The notes under the pieces: model-generated | Told to the model about the DNA's origin: nothing | The model's input: only the letters and a program-made list of their open reading frames with translations | The model's database searches: none | Assembly (NCBI GenBank): GCA_011525915.1 | Contig: WYBM01000025.1 | Coordinates: 62,001 to 126,000 of the forward strand | Length of the DNA: 64,000 nt | Direction of reading: 5' to 3' | Origin: Ardenticatenaceae bacterium | GTDB lineage: Bacteria; Chloroflexota; Anaerolineae; Promineifilales; Promineifilaceae | Program-made: the position numbers and the translations under genes | In this document: positions 19,436 through 28,226 of the stretch, in pieces | How positions within the stretch are numbered: position 1 is the first letter of the stretch | Layout: every line of letters starts with the position of its first letter

Positions 19436-20452
19436 ATGGAACAAAAAACAGGAGAATCAGACAATTGGCGATGGAGTTTGATCATAGCGCTGGGCGCGGT
19501 CAGCACCGTGGTGCTGGCCTTGCTGCTGGCCCAAACCGATACGTGGCAGCAGCCGTTACGGCCGTCGCCGCCGGCCATTGCTAACGCCACTATTATTGCC
19601 GCCAGCAGCACACCCTTACCAGCCATCCCTCTGGTCAGCCCCACCCCAGTGGCCACCCTGCCCCCCACCCCCATTGCCACCACCACGTCACCACTGCCGG
19701 AAAAGTGCGGCCTGATTCCTTCTGGCTGGCGGCCTACCACCGTGCAGCCCGGCGAGAGCCTGCTGACATTGGCCATTCGTTCCGGCACAACCGAAATGGA
19801 CATCATTCGGGCCAACTGTCTGCGCCCGGAAAGCCTGATGACACCAGGGCTGATCGTTTATCTGCCGCCAACGCCGCCCACCCGCCAGCCCTGCGGTCCC
19901 CCACGCGAATGGGTGCAGTACGTGGTGCAGCCAGGCGACACCATGTTCTCGTTGGCTACAACACACCACACCACCATCGCCGCTATACTGGCCGCAAATT
20001 GTGTAAATACCACGGCGCTGGCTGCCGGGCAGGTCATCTTCCTGCCACCGCTGGCGGCCGCCACGTTTACGCCCACGGCCGTGCCGCCCACCGCGCTGCC
20101 ACCCACCAGCACACCTGTGCCCGCCACACCCATCCCCCCTACGAGCACACCCACGACTACACCAACGGAAACGCCATCGGCCACGGCTACGGCCGTTACG
20201 CCTACGGTGACCCCCACCATCACACCCAGCCAGCCGCCCACCGCCACGCCCACCACCACTGCTTCACCGACACCCACAGAAACATCATCAGCCACGGCCG
20301 TGCCCCCTACCGCCACCCCAACGCCGACAGACACAGCCACAGCCGTGCCCCCTACCGTCACCCCCACCCCTCTACTGCCGACAAACACACCAACGCTGCC
20401 ACCACCAACGGACACGCCACCGCCGACGTCTACTTCGACGAACGTCCCGTAA
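19436..20452 (+). CDS. Membrane-anchored double-LysM protein with Pro/Thr tail
   Basis: A 338-aa protein with one N-terminal membrane helix (WSLIIALGAVSTVVLALLL), a Thr/Pro linker and two LysM domains: TTVQPGESLLTLAIRSGTTE (about residues 100-142) and YVVQPGDTMFSLATTHHTTI (about 161-205), each ending in IVYLPP or VIFLPP. LysM modules bind peptidoglycan or chitin-like GlcNAc chains. The C-terminal 130 residues are low-complexity Thr/Pro with 'PTATPTPT' runs and end at TAA 20452. The gene starts 38 bases after the kinase-like gene and could be read with it. A large overlapping ORF in another frame arises from the repeated codons of the tail. Confidence 0.85.
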   Translation: MEQKTGESDNWRWSLIIALGAVSTVVLALLLAQTDTWQQPLRPSPPAIANATIIAASSTPLPAIPLVSPTPVATLPPTPIATTTSPLPEKCGLIPSGWRPTTVQPGESLLTLAIRSGTTEMDIIRANCLRPESLMTPGLIVYLPPTPPTRQPCGPPREWVQYVVQPGDTMFSLATTHHTTIAAILAANCVNTTALAAGQVIFLPPLAAATFTPTAVPPTALPPTSTPVPATPIPPTSTPTTTPTETPSATATAVTPTVTPTITPSQPPTATPTTTASPTPTETSSATAVPPTATPTPTDTATAVPPTVTPTPLLPTNTPTLPPPTDTPPPTSTSTNVP

Positions 20453-20473
20453 AATCATAAAGTGTGAAGGGGA

Positions 20474-20520
20474 GATTTTCATTCGTCGTGGCGGGCCGCT
20501 GCCGGTAAAGCCTCCTCTAC
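20474..20520. repeat. Dispersed ATTTTCATTC...GCCGGTAAAG repeat, copy 1
   Basis: About 46 bp that match a stretch at 34090-34136 at roughly four positions in five (ATTTTCATTC, GTGG, GCCG, GCCGGT, CTCCT blocks). Both copies are intergenic. Nature unknown. Confidence 0.5.
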
Positions 20521-20574
20521 CATGAGCAATTCTTGAGTCTGTCCCTAAATCCCCGGCGTTTGCCCCAATTTAAC

Positions 20575-20602
20575 TTGGAGATGAAAAGGCGTGTGTTATA
20601 AT
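20575..20602 (+). promoter_or_regulatory. Promoter for the GT2 glycosyltransferase
   Basis: TTGGAG, a 16-base spacer, then TATAAT preceded by TG at the extended -10 position. The predicted 5' untranslated region is about 90 bases. Confidence 0.6.
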
Positions 20603-20668
20603 CGCATGTCGTTTGAGCAAATGAACCTCCAAACAGCTCAAACCTCCCAAAGATTATGAGTTGAGGAG

Positions 20669-20690
20669 AAGGTTGGCGCGGGCCAACCTT
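20669..20690 (+). promoter_or_regulatory. Hairpin between Shine-Dalgarno and start codon
   Basis: Nine-bp perfect stem AAGGTTGGC/GCCAACCTT with a four-base loop. It directly follows GAGGAG (20663-20668). When folded, it brings that site to eight bases from ATG 20699. It may act as a structured spacer or translational switch. Confidence 0.5.
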
Positions 20691-20698
20691 TCATGTGT

Positions 20699-21448
20699 AT
20701 GAAGCTATCGGTCATCATCTGCTGCTATAATGAGGCAGCCACCATTGAGCAAGTCATCCAAAAGACACAAGCGGTTAACCTTGGCCCCGGTTGGGAGCGA
20801 GAGATCATCGTTGTGGACAACAACTCCACCGATGGCACTCGTGACATTCTACGCCGGGTCAATGGCCCCGATATTCGGGTTGTCTTCCATGAGCGCAATA
20901 TGGGCAAAGGTATGTCTATTCGCACCGGCATCAGCCATATGACGGGCGACTACCTGCTGATTCAAGATGCTGACCTGGAATATGACCCGGGTGAGCATCC
21001 CCGGTTTTGCCGCCGGGCAGAAGAAAGCAAAGCGGCCGCCATTTTTGGTTCACGCGTCTTGGGTGGTGACGTGAAGTATAAATACACCCATGCCTACCTG
21101 GGGGTGCGGTTTCTCACGGCCGTGACCAACCTGCTCTTTGGCGGCCATCTTACCGATGTGGCTACCGCCACCAAAATGGTGCGTGCAGACGTGGTGCAAT
21201 CGCTGAACCTGACCACCACAGACTTTAACCTGGACTTTGAGCTGCCAGATAAAATTTTGCTGGCCGGGCATGACATCCTAGAAATTCCCATCACTTACAA
21301 TCCCCGCACCTACGAAGAAGGCAAAAAAATCAAAACCAAAGACGGCATCCGTGCCCTGTTTATCATGATTCGAGATCGGCTGGGTTTCACACCGGTGTTG
21401 AAGCAAGGCACGGCCGTGAAAACCAAAAAAATTATTCAAAACACGTAA
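20699..21448 (+). CDS. Family 2 glycosyltransferase, DPM1-like
   Basis: A 249-aa soluble GT-A enzyme beginning MKLSVIICCYNEAATIEQVI. It shows the nucleotide-sugar signature VVDNNSTDGTRDIL, a GKGMSIRTGI segment and the acidic DADLEYDPGEHPRF motif that binds metal and sugar nucleotide. A later segment, LTDVATATKMVRADVVQSL, is typical of dolichyl-phosphate mannose/glucose synthase relatives (usual length about 230-250 aa). The expected reaction is transfer of a hexose to a polyprenyl phosphate; the sugar is not determined. ATG 20699 fits a hairpin-bridged Shine-Dalgarno sequence; ATG 20693 (two residues longer) is the alternative. It may serve the cell-surface glycosylation implied by the GT39-like gene at 43-45 kb. 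Confidence 0.87.
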   Translation: MKLSVIICCYNEAATIEQVIQKTQAVNLGPGWEREIIVVDNNSTDGTRDILRRVNGPDIRVVFHERNMGKGMSIRTGISHMTGDYLLIQDADLEYDPGEHPRFCRRAEESKAAAIFGSRVLGGDVKYKYTHAYLGVRFLTAVTNLLFGGHLTDVATATKMVRADVVQSLNLTTTDFNLDFELPDKILLAGHDILEIPITYNPRTYEEGKKIKTKDGIRALFIMIRDRLGFTPVLKQGTAVKTKKIIQNT

Positions 21449-21457
21449 GGAGTTTGT

Positions 21458-21502
21458 GAGATTAGAGGGTGCGGATCAGGGATTGGTGCAATCTCTAATC
21501 TC
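21458..21502 (+). promoter_or_regulatory. Stem-loop before the PfkB kinase gene
   Basis: Arms GAGATTAGAG/CTCTAATCTC with an inner GATTG/CAATC pairing, followed by TTTGTTGT ten bases before ATG 21512. It could be a terminator for the GT2 gene or an attenuator for the SAH-recycling genes. Similar 'ATCTCTAATCTCC' text recurs at 27250. Confidence 0.45.
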
Positions 21503-21511
21503 TTTGTTGTC

Positions 21512-22468
21512 ATGAAAATAGTTATCACCGGTTCCATAGCCTATGACTATCTTATGTTTTTCCCTGGCAAATTCACCGATTCGCTGCTGGCCGACCAGTT
21601 ACACACCATCAGCCTCAGCTTTTTGGTAGATTCACTCAAGCGGCAGCGGGGCGGCACCGCCCCCAACATTGCTTACACCATGGGGCTGTTAGGGGGTCGG
21701 CCCATGGTGATGGCCACCGCCGGGCAAGACTTTGGCGACTATCGTGGCTGGTTGGAACAGCACGGCGTTAATACCTCGGCCATTATTGAGATTGAAGATG
21801 ACTTTACCGCTTCTTTTTTTGTTAATACGGATCAGGAGCAAAACCAGATCGCCAGCTTCTACACCGGCGCCATGAGCCACGCCCACAATCTCTCTTTTAA
21901 GCAATATGCTGCCGACGCCAATCTGGCCATCATCTCCCCCAATGCCCCAGACGCCATGAGCAAATATGCTGACGAATGCCGCGAACTGGGCATCCCTTTC
22001 ATTTATGACCCCAGCCAGCAGACCGCCCGTTTTAACGGCGAACAGCTGCTGCACGGCCTGGAAGGGTGCGCCATGCTTTCGGTGAATCAGTACGAGTACG
22101 AACTCATTCAGGAAAAAACCGGCCTCAGCGAAGCAGAGATGATGGAGCGTATTGGGGCGCTGCTGGTGACCAGAGCCAAAGACGGCGCTTTGCTGGTGGC
22201 GGATGGGGCGACGTATCACATCCCCAGTGTACCGCCGCGGGCGATTGTGGACCCCACCGGCGCGGGTGACGCCTTCCGCGCCGGGCTGATGCGTAGTATG
22301 GAGCTAGGCCTGCCCTGGGACGTGGCCGGGCGCGTGGGTGCGTTGGCGGCCACTTACGTTCTGGAAAACCTGGGGACGCAGGCCCACTTTTATACCCCCG
22401 CCGAATTTGTGGCCCGCTACCGGGAACATTTCAACGACGAAGGCGCCTTAGACATTTTACTTGCCTGA
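21512..22468 (+). CDS. PfkB-family carbohydrate kinase, probably adenosine kinase
   Basis: A 318-aa ribokinase-fold enzyme starting MKIVITGSIAYDYLMFFPGK. It has the first PfkB signature region (RGGTAPNIAYTMGLLGG) and the C-terminal one, DPTGAGDAFRAGL, whose Asp is the catalytic base and whose GAGD forms the anion hole. The gene lies 72 bases upstream of S-adenosylhomocysteine hydrolase. That enzyme releases adenosine, so phosphorylation of adenosine to AMP is the most likely role; ribokinase or another nucleoside specificity cannot be excluded from sequence. No clear Shine-Dalgarno sequence precedes the ATG. TGA stop. Confidence 0.82.
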   Translation: MKIVITGSIAYDYLMFFPGKFTDSLLADQLHTISLSFLVDSLKRQRGGTAPNIAYTMGLLGGRPMVMATAGQDFGDYRGWLEQHGVNTSAIIEIEDDFTASFFVNTDQEQNQIASFYTGAMSHAHNLSFKQYAADANLAIISPNAPDAMSKYADECRELGIPFIYDPSQQTARFNGEQLLHGLEGCAMLSVNQYEYELIQEKTGLSEAEMMERIGALLVTRAKDGALLVADGATYHIPSVPPRAIVDPTGAGDAFRAGLMRSMELGLPWDVAGRVGALAATYVLENLGTQAHFYTPAEFVARYREHFNDEGALDILLA

Positions 22469-22474
22469 GTGTAG

Positions 22475-23800
<1,326 letters not shown>

Positions 23801-23807
23801 TAAGTCA

Positions 23808-23849
23808 TAAGTTGCCAACGCTAGATCCATAGCTGGCGTTGGCAACTTA
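23808..23849. terminator. Perfect 14-bp stem-loop after ahcY
   Basis: Arms TAAGTTGCCAACGC/GCGTTGGCAACTTA with a 14-base loop. No T-run follows, so termination is uncertain. It lies ten bases before the next start codon and may instead affect its translation. Confidence 0.5.
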
Positions 23850-23858
23850 CCCCACTAC

Positions 23859-24482
23859 ATGACCCCCCGCGACTTTAACAAAGACGACCATACCGGGCGT
23901 GTGAAGGCAGCGCGGCTTTTTTCTAATGTCGTCAGTCCCCCGGTGATGTTTGCCGTGGTGGGGTTGGCCTTTGCCCTGACAGAAGAGCCGGGCCTGACCG
24001 GTTTTGCCTGGGCGGCGTTTTATGGCCTGCTGGTTTCATTGGCGCCCATCCTGGTGGTGTTGTATTTACTGCGCACTGGCCGCATCAAAGAGCTGCACAT
24101 GAGCGACACGCGGGAGCGGCACATTCCGTATGTCACGGCCGTGGCTTCTGCCCTTATCGCTTTTATGGTCATTACCCTGTTAGATGGCCCGGAACTGCTG
24201 CGCTGCCTGGCCCTGCTTAACAGCATGAACCTGGCCGCCCTGGGCATCATCAACATCCGTTGGCTCATCAGCATTCACGCCACGGGCATCATGGCCACGT
24301 TTTTGTTGACGGGCATCGTCTTTAGCTGGATGTTGGCCTGGGTGTTACTCTTTCCCTTGCTGTTGGCGGTGGCGACCATTCGCCTTTATCTTAAACGACA
24401 CACCCTGCCGCAGGTCATCGCCGGGTTGGCGCTGGGGGCCGTCACCGTCTGGCTCATGCGTGTGCTCTTTACCTGTTTCTAA
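23859..24482 (+). CDS. PAP2-like integral membrane protein
   Basis: A 207-aa protein with about five membrane helices. Phosphatase motifs are present in weak form: a Lys-Glu-Leu-His ... Arg-Glu-Arg-His-Ile-Pro segment after the second helix, a central WLISIHATGI in place of P-S-G-H, and KRHTLPQVIAGLALG resembling the R-x5-H motif. It is shorter than typical PAP2 lipid phosphatases. Activity on a polyprenyl or phosphatidyl phosphate is plausible but not proven. No Shine-Dalgarno sequence is visible. The TAA stop is two bases from a dispersed repeat. Confidence 0.68.
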   Translation: MTPRDFNKDDHTGRVKAARLFSNVVSPPVMFAVVGLAFALTEEPGLTGFAWAAFYGLLVSLAPILVVLYLLRTGRIKELHMSDTRERHIPYVTAVASALIAFMVITLLDGPELLRCLALLNSMNLAALGIINIRWLISIHATGIMATFLLTGIVFSWMLAWVLLFPLLLAVATIRLYLKRHTLPQVIAGLALGAVTVWLMRVLFTCF

Positions 24483-24484
24483 AT

Positions 24485-24546
24485 AACCTCCCGGAGGCTT
24501 CCCCGGCAAAGGTCATCTAGGATGAAACCTCCGGGAGGTTGGCTTT
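24485..24546. repeat. CCTCCGGGAGG stem-loop repeat, copy 1
   Basis: About 62 bp, AACCTCCCGGAGGCTTC...GAAACCTCCGGGAGGTTGGCTTT. The ends pair into a long stem. A near-identical copy lies at 40573-40635, also directly beside a stop codon. Confidence 0.75.
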
Positions 24547-24554
24547 CGATACAC

Positions 24555-24597
24555 AAAAAGCTCTTGATCTCTTAGGCAAAAGATCAAGAGCTTTTTT
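24555..24597 (+). terminator. Rho-independent terminator
   Basis: Sixteen-bp perfect stem AAAAAGCTCTTGATCT/AGATCAAGAGCTTTTT, loop CTTAGGCAAA, T-run at the end and A-run at the start. It would work in both directions and ends the 20.7-24.5 kb transcription unit. Confidence 0.85.
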
Positions 24598-24601
24598 GAA
24601 A

Positions 24602-24681
24602 AGATCAAGAGGAGTTGGGCAACAGATCAAGAGGAGTTGGGCAACAGATCAAGAGGAGTTGGGCAACAGATCAAGAGGAGT
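24602..24681. repeat. 22-bp tandem repeat, 3.6 copies
   Basis: The unit AGATCAAGAGGAGTTGGGCAAC repeats (shown as the 22-bp period; its first ten bases, AGATCAAGAG, equal the right arm of the adjacent terminator). Copies start at 24602, 24624, 24646 and 24668 (partial). An ORF through it (24539-24736) is low complexity and not credible. Confidence 0.85.
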
Positions 24682-24742
24682 GGTTGCCCCGGCCAGGGCG
24701 GGCACAAGACCCGCCCCTGCCAACGCACACTTCTAGGCAGGC

Positions 24743-25135
24743 TTATGCATCATAAGGGAAGAGGATGATTTTGTCCGCATGGGCACGGACAAAGCTGTCC
24801 AGCGGGGGTGGCTGCCCCCTGGTTTTGACGGTGACAACCCCGGTGCCAATCAGCAGATAAGCAACGCCGTCCGGCTCGGTCGATTCCAGCTTACCTTGTA
24901 ATGTCACCAGCTGATCCAGGTCATAGTCAATGATAAAATGCTCGTCGTCTACCAGCGCAATCTCTTTGTTCCAGGCAAGACGGGCCGCCGTCTCCATTTC
25001 CACATGATAGTGACTATACCGTTCCGGAGTCTCACCACGCCATTCGCCGACCCCCACGCCAAAAGGTGTGGAAAATTCTACCATCACAAGCTGTTTTTCT
25101 GTGTCAAATAGAACGTCAGTCACCTGAATATGCAT
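24743..25135 (-). CDS. Hypothetical protein, 130 aa
   Basis: I place the start at ATG 25135 because AAGGAG precedes it by six bases; longer in-frame starts run into promoter-like sequence. The product begins MHIQVTDVLFDTEKQLVMVE. It is acidic, soluble and predicted mostly beta (EFSTPFGVGVGEWRGE, DEHFIIDYDLDQLVTL, GVAYLLIGTGVVTVKTRG). I recognise no family. The gene is divergent from the nucleotidyltransferase at 25298 and shares an intergenic promoter region with it. Confidence 0.7.
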   Translation of the reverse strand: MHIQVTDVLFDTEKQLVMVEFSTPFGVGVGEWRGETPERYSHYHVEMETAARLAWNKEIALVDDEHFIIDYDLDQLVTLQGKLESTEPDGVAYLLIGTGVVTVKTRGQPPPLDSFVRAHADKIILFPYDA

Positions 25136-25226
25136 CACTTTCTCCTTAAAACGTCGGATACAGCACCGGTTTATTTGGGCAAAAGCAAACAACGTTTGTG
25201 GGTGTTGTGCCCTATCAGACGCACCT

Positions 25227-25253
25227 ATTATATCACGAGAAACCGGGTATAAT
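25227..25253. promoter_or_regulatory. Back-to-back -10 boxes of divergent genes
   Basis: On minus, TGA-TATAAT (25227-25235) faces the 130-aa gene. On plus, TATAAT (25248-25253) faces the nucleotidyltransferase. They are 15 bases apart, so the two transcription starts could interfere with one another. Confidence 0.45.
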
Positions 25254-25297
25254 CCGGTAGTTGTGAACGACATGCCACTAGAGGCACCAATCCTTAA

Positions 25298-26116
25298 ATG
25301 ATGGATAGCGTTGTGCTCATGACAAAGGTGAACATGTTTGAACAAGATCGGGTAATTGTACGGTTACAACAACGCGTGCTGGCGGAACGAGATGTGGCTG
25401 CTTGTTTTCTGGCCGGCTCTTACGGCCGTCACCGTGACGACGCCTATTCAGACCTGGACGTGGCCCTGGTCTTTACCGGGGCCGACAAACGAGAGGCGGC
25501 CTGGCAGCGGCGGCGCGAATTTGTGCGTTCGGTGACCCCTTACGTCCCGGCCAAATCATTTGACGCCGCCCATATACGGTCGTATTTCCACATCACCCTT
25601 TACAGCAATGGCACCAAGGCAGATTACCGCTATGAAACGATGGATGATCTGCCCCCCACCTCTTGGGACCGGGATATCCGCATCTTAAAAGACAGCGACG
25701 GCTGGGCCGAACAATACCAGGCCGCCTGCGCCCAAGCGGTGAGCACCTTGCCCCGCCTGACAGCCAGCGAATTAGATCGGCTGGATGAACGTTTTTGGGT
25801 GATGTTTTGGGATGTTTTCCGGCAAGTACTGCGCGGCGATAATGACAAGCCATTCACCATCTACCTGGAGCTGCTGCACTTCACGCTGCCGCCGCTGCTG
25901 CATGTGCTGCCGCCGCAGGAGCCAGCCCGTAAAGGTTTGTTACATGCTTATTTTGTACCAGACACAAAAGCCACTGCGGCTCATTTGTCGGAATTATTAA
26001 CAGCCTATCTGGCAGCCCGCACGGCCGTCGTACGCCGCCTGAATCTTATGTTCACGCCAGACACGCGCTTTGAGAATGAAGTCCAGCGGCTGGTGCAAAA
26101 CAAAGCCACGCGATGA
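25298..26116 (+). CDS. Nucleotidyltransferase-domain protein
   Basis: A protein of up to 272 aa in the DNA polymerase beta-type nucleotidyltransferase superfamily. The motif FLAGSYGRHRDDAYSDLDVALVF has the Gly-Ser ... Ser-Asp-x-Asp arrangement that binds metal and nucleotide. The C-terminal half is helical (ERFWVMFWDVFRQVLRGDND) as in aminoglycoside or lincosamide adenylyltransferases and related kanamycin-type enzymes. Substrate is unknown; resistance should not be assumed. Possible starts are ATG 25298, 25319 and 25334; only the last has an AAAGG-like site, so the first 12 residues are doubtful. TGA stop. Confidence 0.78.
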   Translation: MMDSVVLMTKVNMFEQDRVIVRLQQRVLAERDVAACFLAGSYGRHRDDAYSDLDVALVFTGADKREAAWQRRREFVRSVTPYVPAKSFDAAHIRSYFHITLYSNGTKADYRYETMDDLPPTSWDRDIRILKDSDGWAEQYQAACAQAVSTLPRLTASELDRLDERFWVMFWDVFRQVLRGDNDKPFTIYLELLHFTLPPLLHVLPPQEPARKGLLHAYFVPDTKATAAHLSELLTAYLAARTAVVRRLNLMFTPDTRFENEVQRLVQNKATR

Positions 26117-26177
26117 CAGTGGCTGCGAAGATAATCACCATCTGGCTGAAAAGCATAAGACATAAGGAGAATCTCTC

Positions 26178-27230
26178 GTGCATAAAAAGCTTCTGACCAT
26201 TGGCATTCTTTTGTTAGGAGTCTTGGCGGCCTGTAGCTCTGGGGCAGACACGGCCGTGCCCCCCCCTACGGCCGTGCCCGCTACGGAAGTTGCGGCTGTC
26301 ACCCCTACCCCCCTAGCCACGGCCACCCATACGCCCACCCCAGTGCCAACCGCCACCCATACACCCACACCTGCACCTACAGACACACCAACCCATACAC
26401 CCACGCCAGAGCCGACGGCCACCAAGCAGCCCAGCCCCACGCCTACCATCAGGGCTTCGGCCACGCCGGGGGCCAAAGTGAAACCGGCACCAACAGGCAA
26501 TGCACCTACTGCCAGCCCTGAAGACAACACAGAAACCAGTGAAGTCACCCCCGTAGACCCTGCCCTGGATGCCATGACCATTCTGGCAAAATCCCAGGAA
26601 GCGCAGAGCAAAGTGCAAACCCTTACCCAACACCAGGTCACCCTTCTGGTTTCAGGCGGCGTCACCCAGACCCAAACCCATGATTGCCAGCGTGAACTTC
26701 CGGCCAATGCCTACTGCATCATTGTCATTCAGATTGAACTGGCCGAAATGCCGGAACCCATTACCTCTACCCTGGAAATGTTGGTTTTAGATGGCGTCTA
26801 TTGGGCGCGGGAAACCGACGAAGACGCCTGGGAACAACTACCAGATGATCTGTTGCAGCAAATGGGTCTGTCTGATCAGCTTCAATTTGAATTTAGTGTT
26901 GACCCCGCCTACGTTACGGCCGCAGAAATCACCGGCCAGCGTGTTCTGGACGGCATACCTGTCTATGAAATTCGGGCTGAACTGGACGCTGAACAATACT
27001 TTGCTCAGTATTTTAATGAAGAAATGGCCGCCCAAATCCTGGCAAATACAGATGAAGTTTCATTCACCACTACACTCTGGCTAAGCCAGGAAGATTTTAT
27101 TACCCGTAAGCAAGAGGTTTTGATGACATTAACCACCGTAGATGGGGAAACCATCTTCTCATCGGTCCAGGTTACAAACAGCCATATGAACGAACCTGTT
27201 TCCATACCCGACCCCACAGCAAATAATTAA
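26178..27230 (+). CDS. LppX/LolA-like lipoprotein with Pro/Thr linker
   Basis: A 350-aa lipoprotein starting at GTG 26178 with AAGGAG nine bases upstream. The signal peptide ends in the lipobox LAACSS, so Cys would be lipidated. Residues about 30-110 are a low-complexity Thr/Pro spacer with several 'THTPTP' repeats. The remaining 220 residues form a beta-rich domain (LDAMTILAKSQEAQSKVQTL, STLEMLVLDGVYWARE, ITGQRVLDGIPVYEIRAEL) like LppX/LprG/LolA carriers, which hold lipids or sugars in a half-barrel. Located 51 bases before moxR-like DNA, it may be part of that operon. Confidence 0.8.
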   Translation: MHKKLLTIGILLLGVLAACSSGADTAVPPPTAVPATEVAAVTPTPLATATHTPTPVPTATHTPTPAPTDTPTHTPTPEPTATKQPSPTPTIRASATPGAKVKPAPTGNAPTASPEDNTETSEVTPVDPALDAMTILAKSQEAQSKVQTLTQHQVTLLVSGGVTQTQTHDCQRELPANAYCIIVIQIELAEMPEPITSTLEMLVLDGVYWARETDEDAWEQLPDDLLQQMGLSDQLQFEFSVDPAYVTAAEITGQRVLDGIPVYEIRAELDAEQYFAQYFNEEMAAQILANTDEVSFTTTLWLSQEDFITRKQEVLMTLTTVDGETIFSSVQVTNSHMNEPVSIPDPTANN

Positions 27231-27281
27231 AGAAAATGGAGGTTAACGTCATCTCTAATCTCCAACTGCAATCAATCTCCT

Positions 27282-28226
27282 ATGCAAGAAATACAATCAT
27301 TTACCCAAAAACTCATTAACAATGTAGAAAAGGTCATTATCGGCAAACGTGCGGCATTAGAATTGTTGGTCGTGGCGCTGCTATGTGAAGGGCATGCCCT
27401 GCTAGAAGATGTGCCTGGGGTGGGCAAGACGATGTTGGCGCGGGCCGTAGCGGCCAGCCTGGGCGTACAATTTAAGCGGCTGCAATGCACCCCAGATTTA
27501 CTGCCTAATGACGTAACGGGCGTCTCTGTGTTTGACCAACAGCAGCAAAAGTTTACCTTTATTCCTGGCCCGGCGTTTACCAACATTTTGCTGGCAGATG
27601 AGATCAACCGGGCCACACCACGGACACAATCGGCCCTATTGGAAGCGATGGGTGAGCGCCAGGTAACGGTAGACGGGGTGACCCATGTACTGACACGGCC
27701 GTTTTTTGTGATCGCCACGCAAAATCCGGTGGAGTACGAAGGTACATTTCCCCTACCAGAGGCCCAACTTGACCGCTTCTTTATGAAGGTGAGCCTGGGG
27801 TACCTGGATGAGGCTACTGAAAGCCAGTTGCTCTTAAACCTGGGGGGCGCTCACCCCATTGAAACGTTAAGCCGGGTGGTAGACGGTGCCCGCCTGCCGG
27901 AACTGGCCCAGCAAGTATGGCAGGTTCATGTCGATGACACCGTGCGCGACTATATTGTGCGCCTGGTGTTTGCCACCCGCCGTCACAAGGACCTGGTGCT
28001 GGGGGCCAGTCCACGTGGCAGCCATGCCCTTTACCGGGGTATTCAGGCGTATGCCGCCCTGCACGGCCGTGACTACACGCTGCCCGATGACATCAAAACC
28101 CTGGCCCCGGCCATCCTGGCCCATCGCTGCCTTATTCACCCGGAAAGCGCCCTGCGCGGTGTCACCGCCGCCCGCATCCTGGCCGACATCATTAAGGAGA
28201 CCCCCCTGGACATTGGCGAATTATGA
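27282..28226 (+). CDS. MoxR-family AAA+ ATPase
   Basis: A 314-aa ATPase with Walker A EDVPGVGKTMLARAVAASLG, Walker B FTNILLADEINRATPRTQSA, sensor 1 FVIATQNPVEYEGTFPLPEA and a C-terminal lid domain with SPRGSHALYRGIQAYAAL. MoxR proteins act as chaperone-like remodelers for partner proteins encoded beside them, often with DUF58 and von Willebrand domains. The DUF58 gene follows with a four-base ATGA overlap, which supports coupled synthesis. No Shine-Dalgarno sequence is evident at ATG 27282. Confidence 0.93.
   Translation: MQEIQSFTQKLINNVEKVIIGKRAALELLVVALLCEGHALLEDVPGVGKTMLARAVAASLGVQFKRLQCTPDLLPNDVTGVSVFDQQQQKFTFIPGPAFTNILLADEINRATPRTQSALLEAMGERQVTVDGVTHVLTRPFFVIATQNPVEYEGTFPLPEAQLDRFFMKVSLGYLDEATESQLLLNLGGAHPIETLSRVVDGARLPELAQQVWQVHVDDTVRDYIVRLVFATRRHKDLVLGASPRGSHALYRGIQAYAALHGRDYTLPDDIKTLAPAILAHRCLIHPESALRGVTAARILADIIKETPLDIGEL

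Noticed and set aside
19705-20460. 251-aa ORF overlapping the LysM gene
   Set aside because: Its His/Arg-rich text is another frame of the repetitive Pro/Thr tail; the LysM frame has clear domains.
24602-24681. Possible CRISPR array
   Set aside because: Units are contiguous 22-bp copies with no unique spacers and no cas genes nearby.
24539-24736. 67-aa ORF over terminator and tandem repeat
   Set aside because: Low-complexity translation of a hairpin and 22-bp repeats; no start signal.
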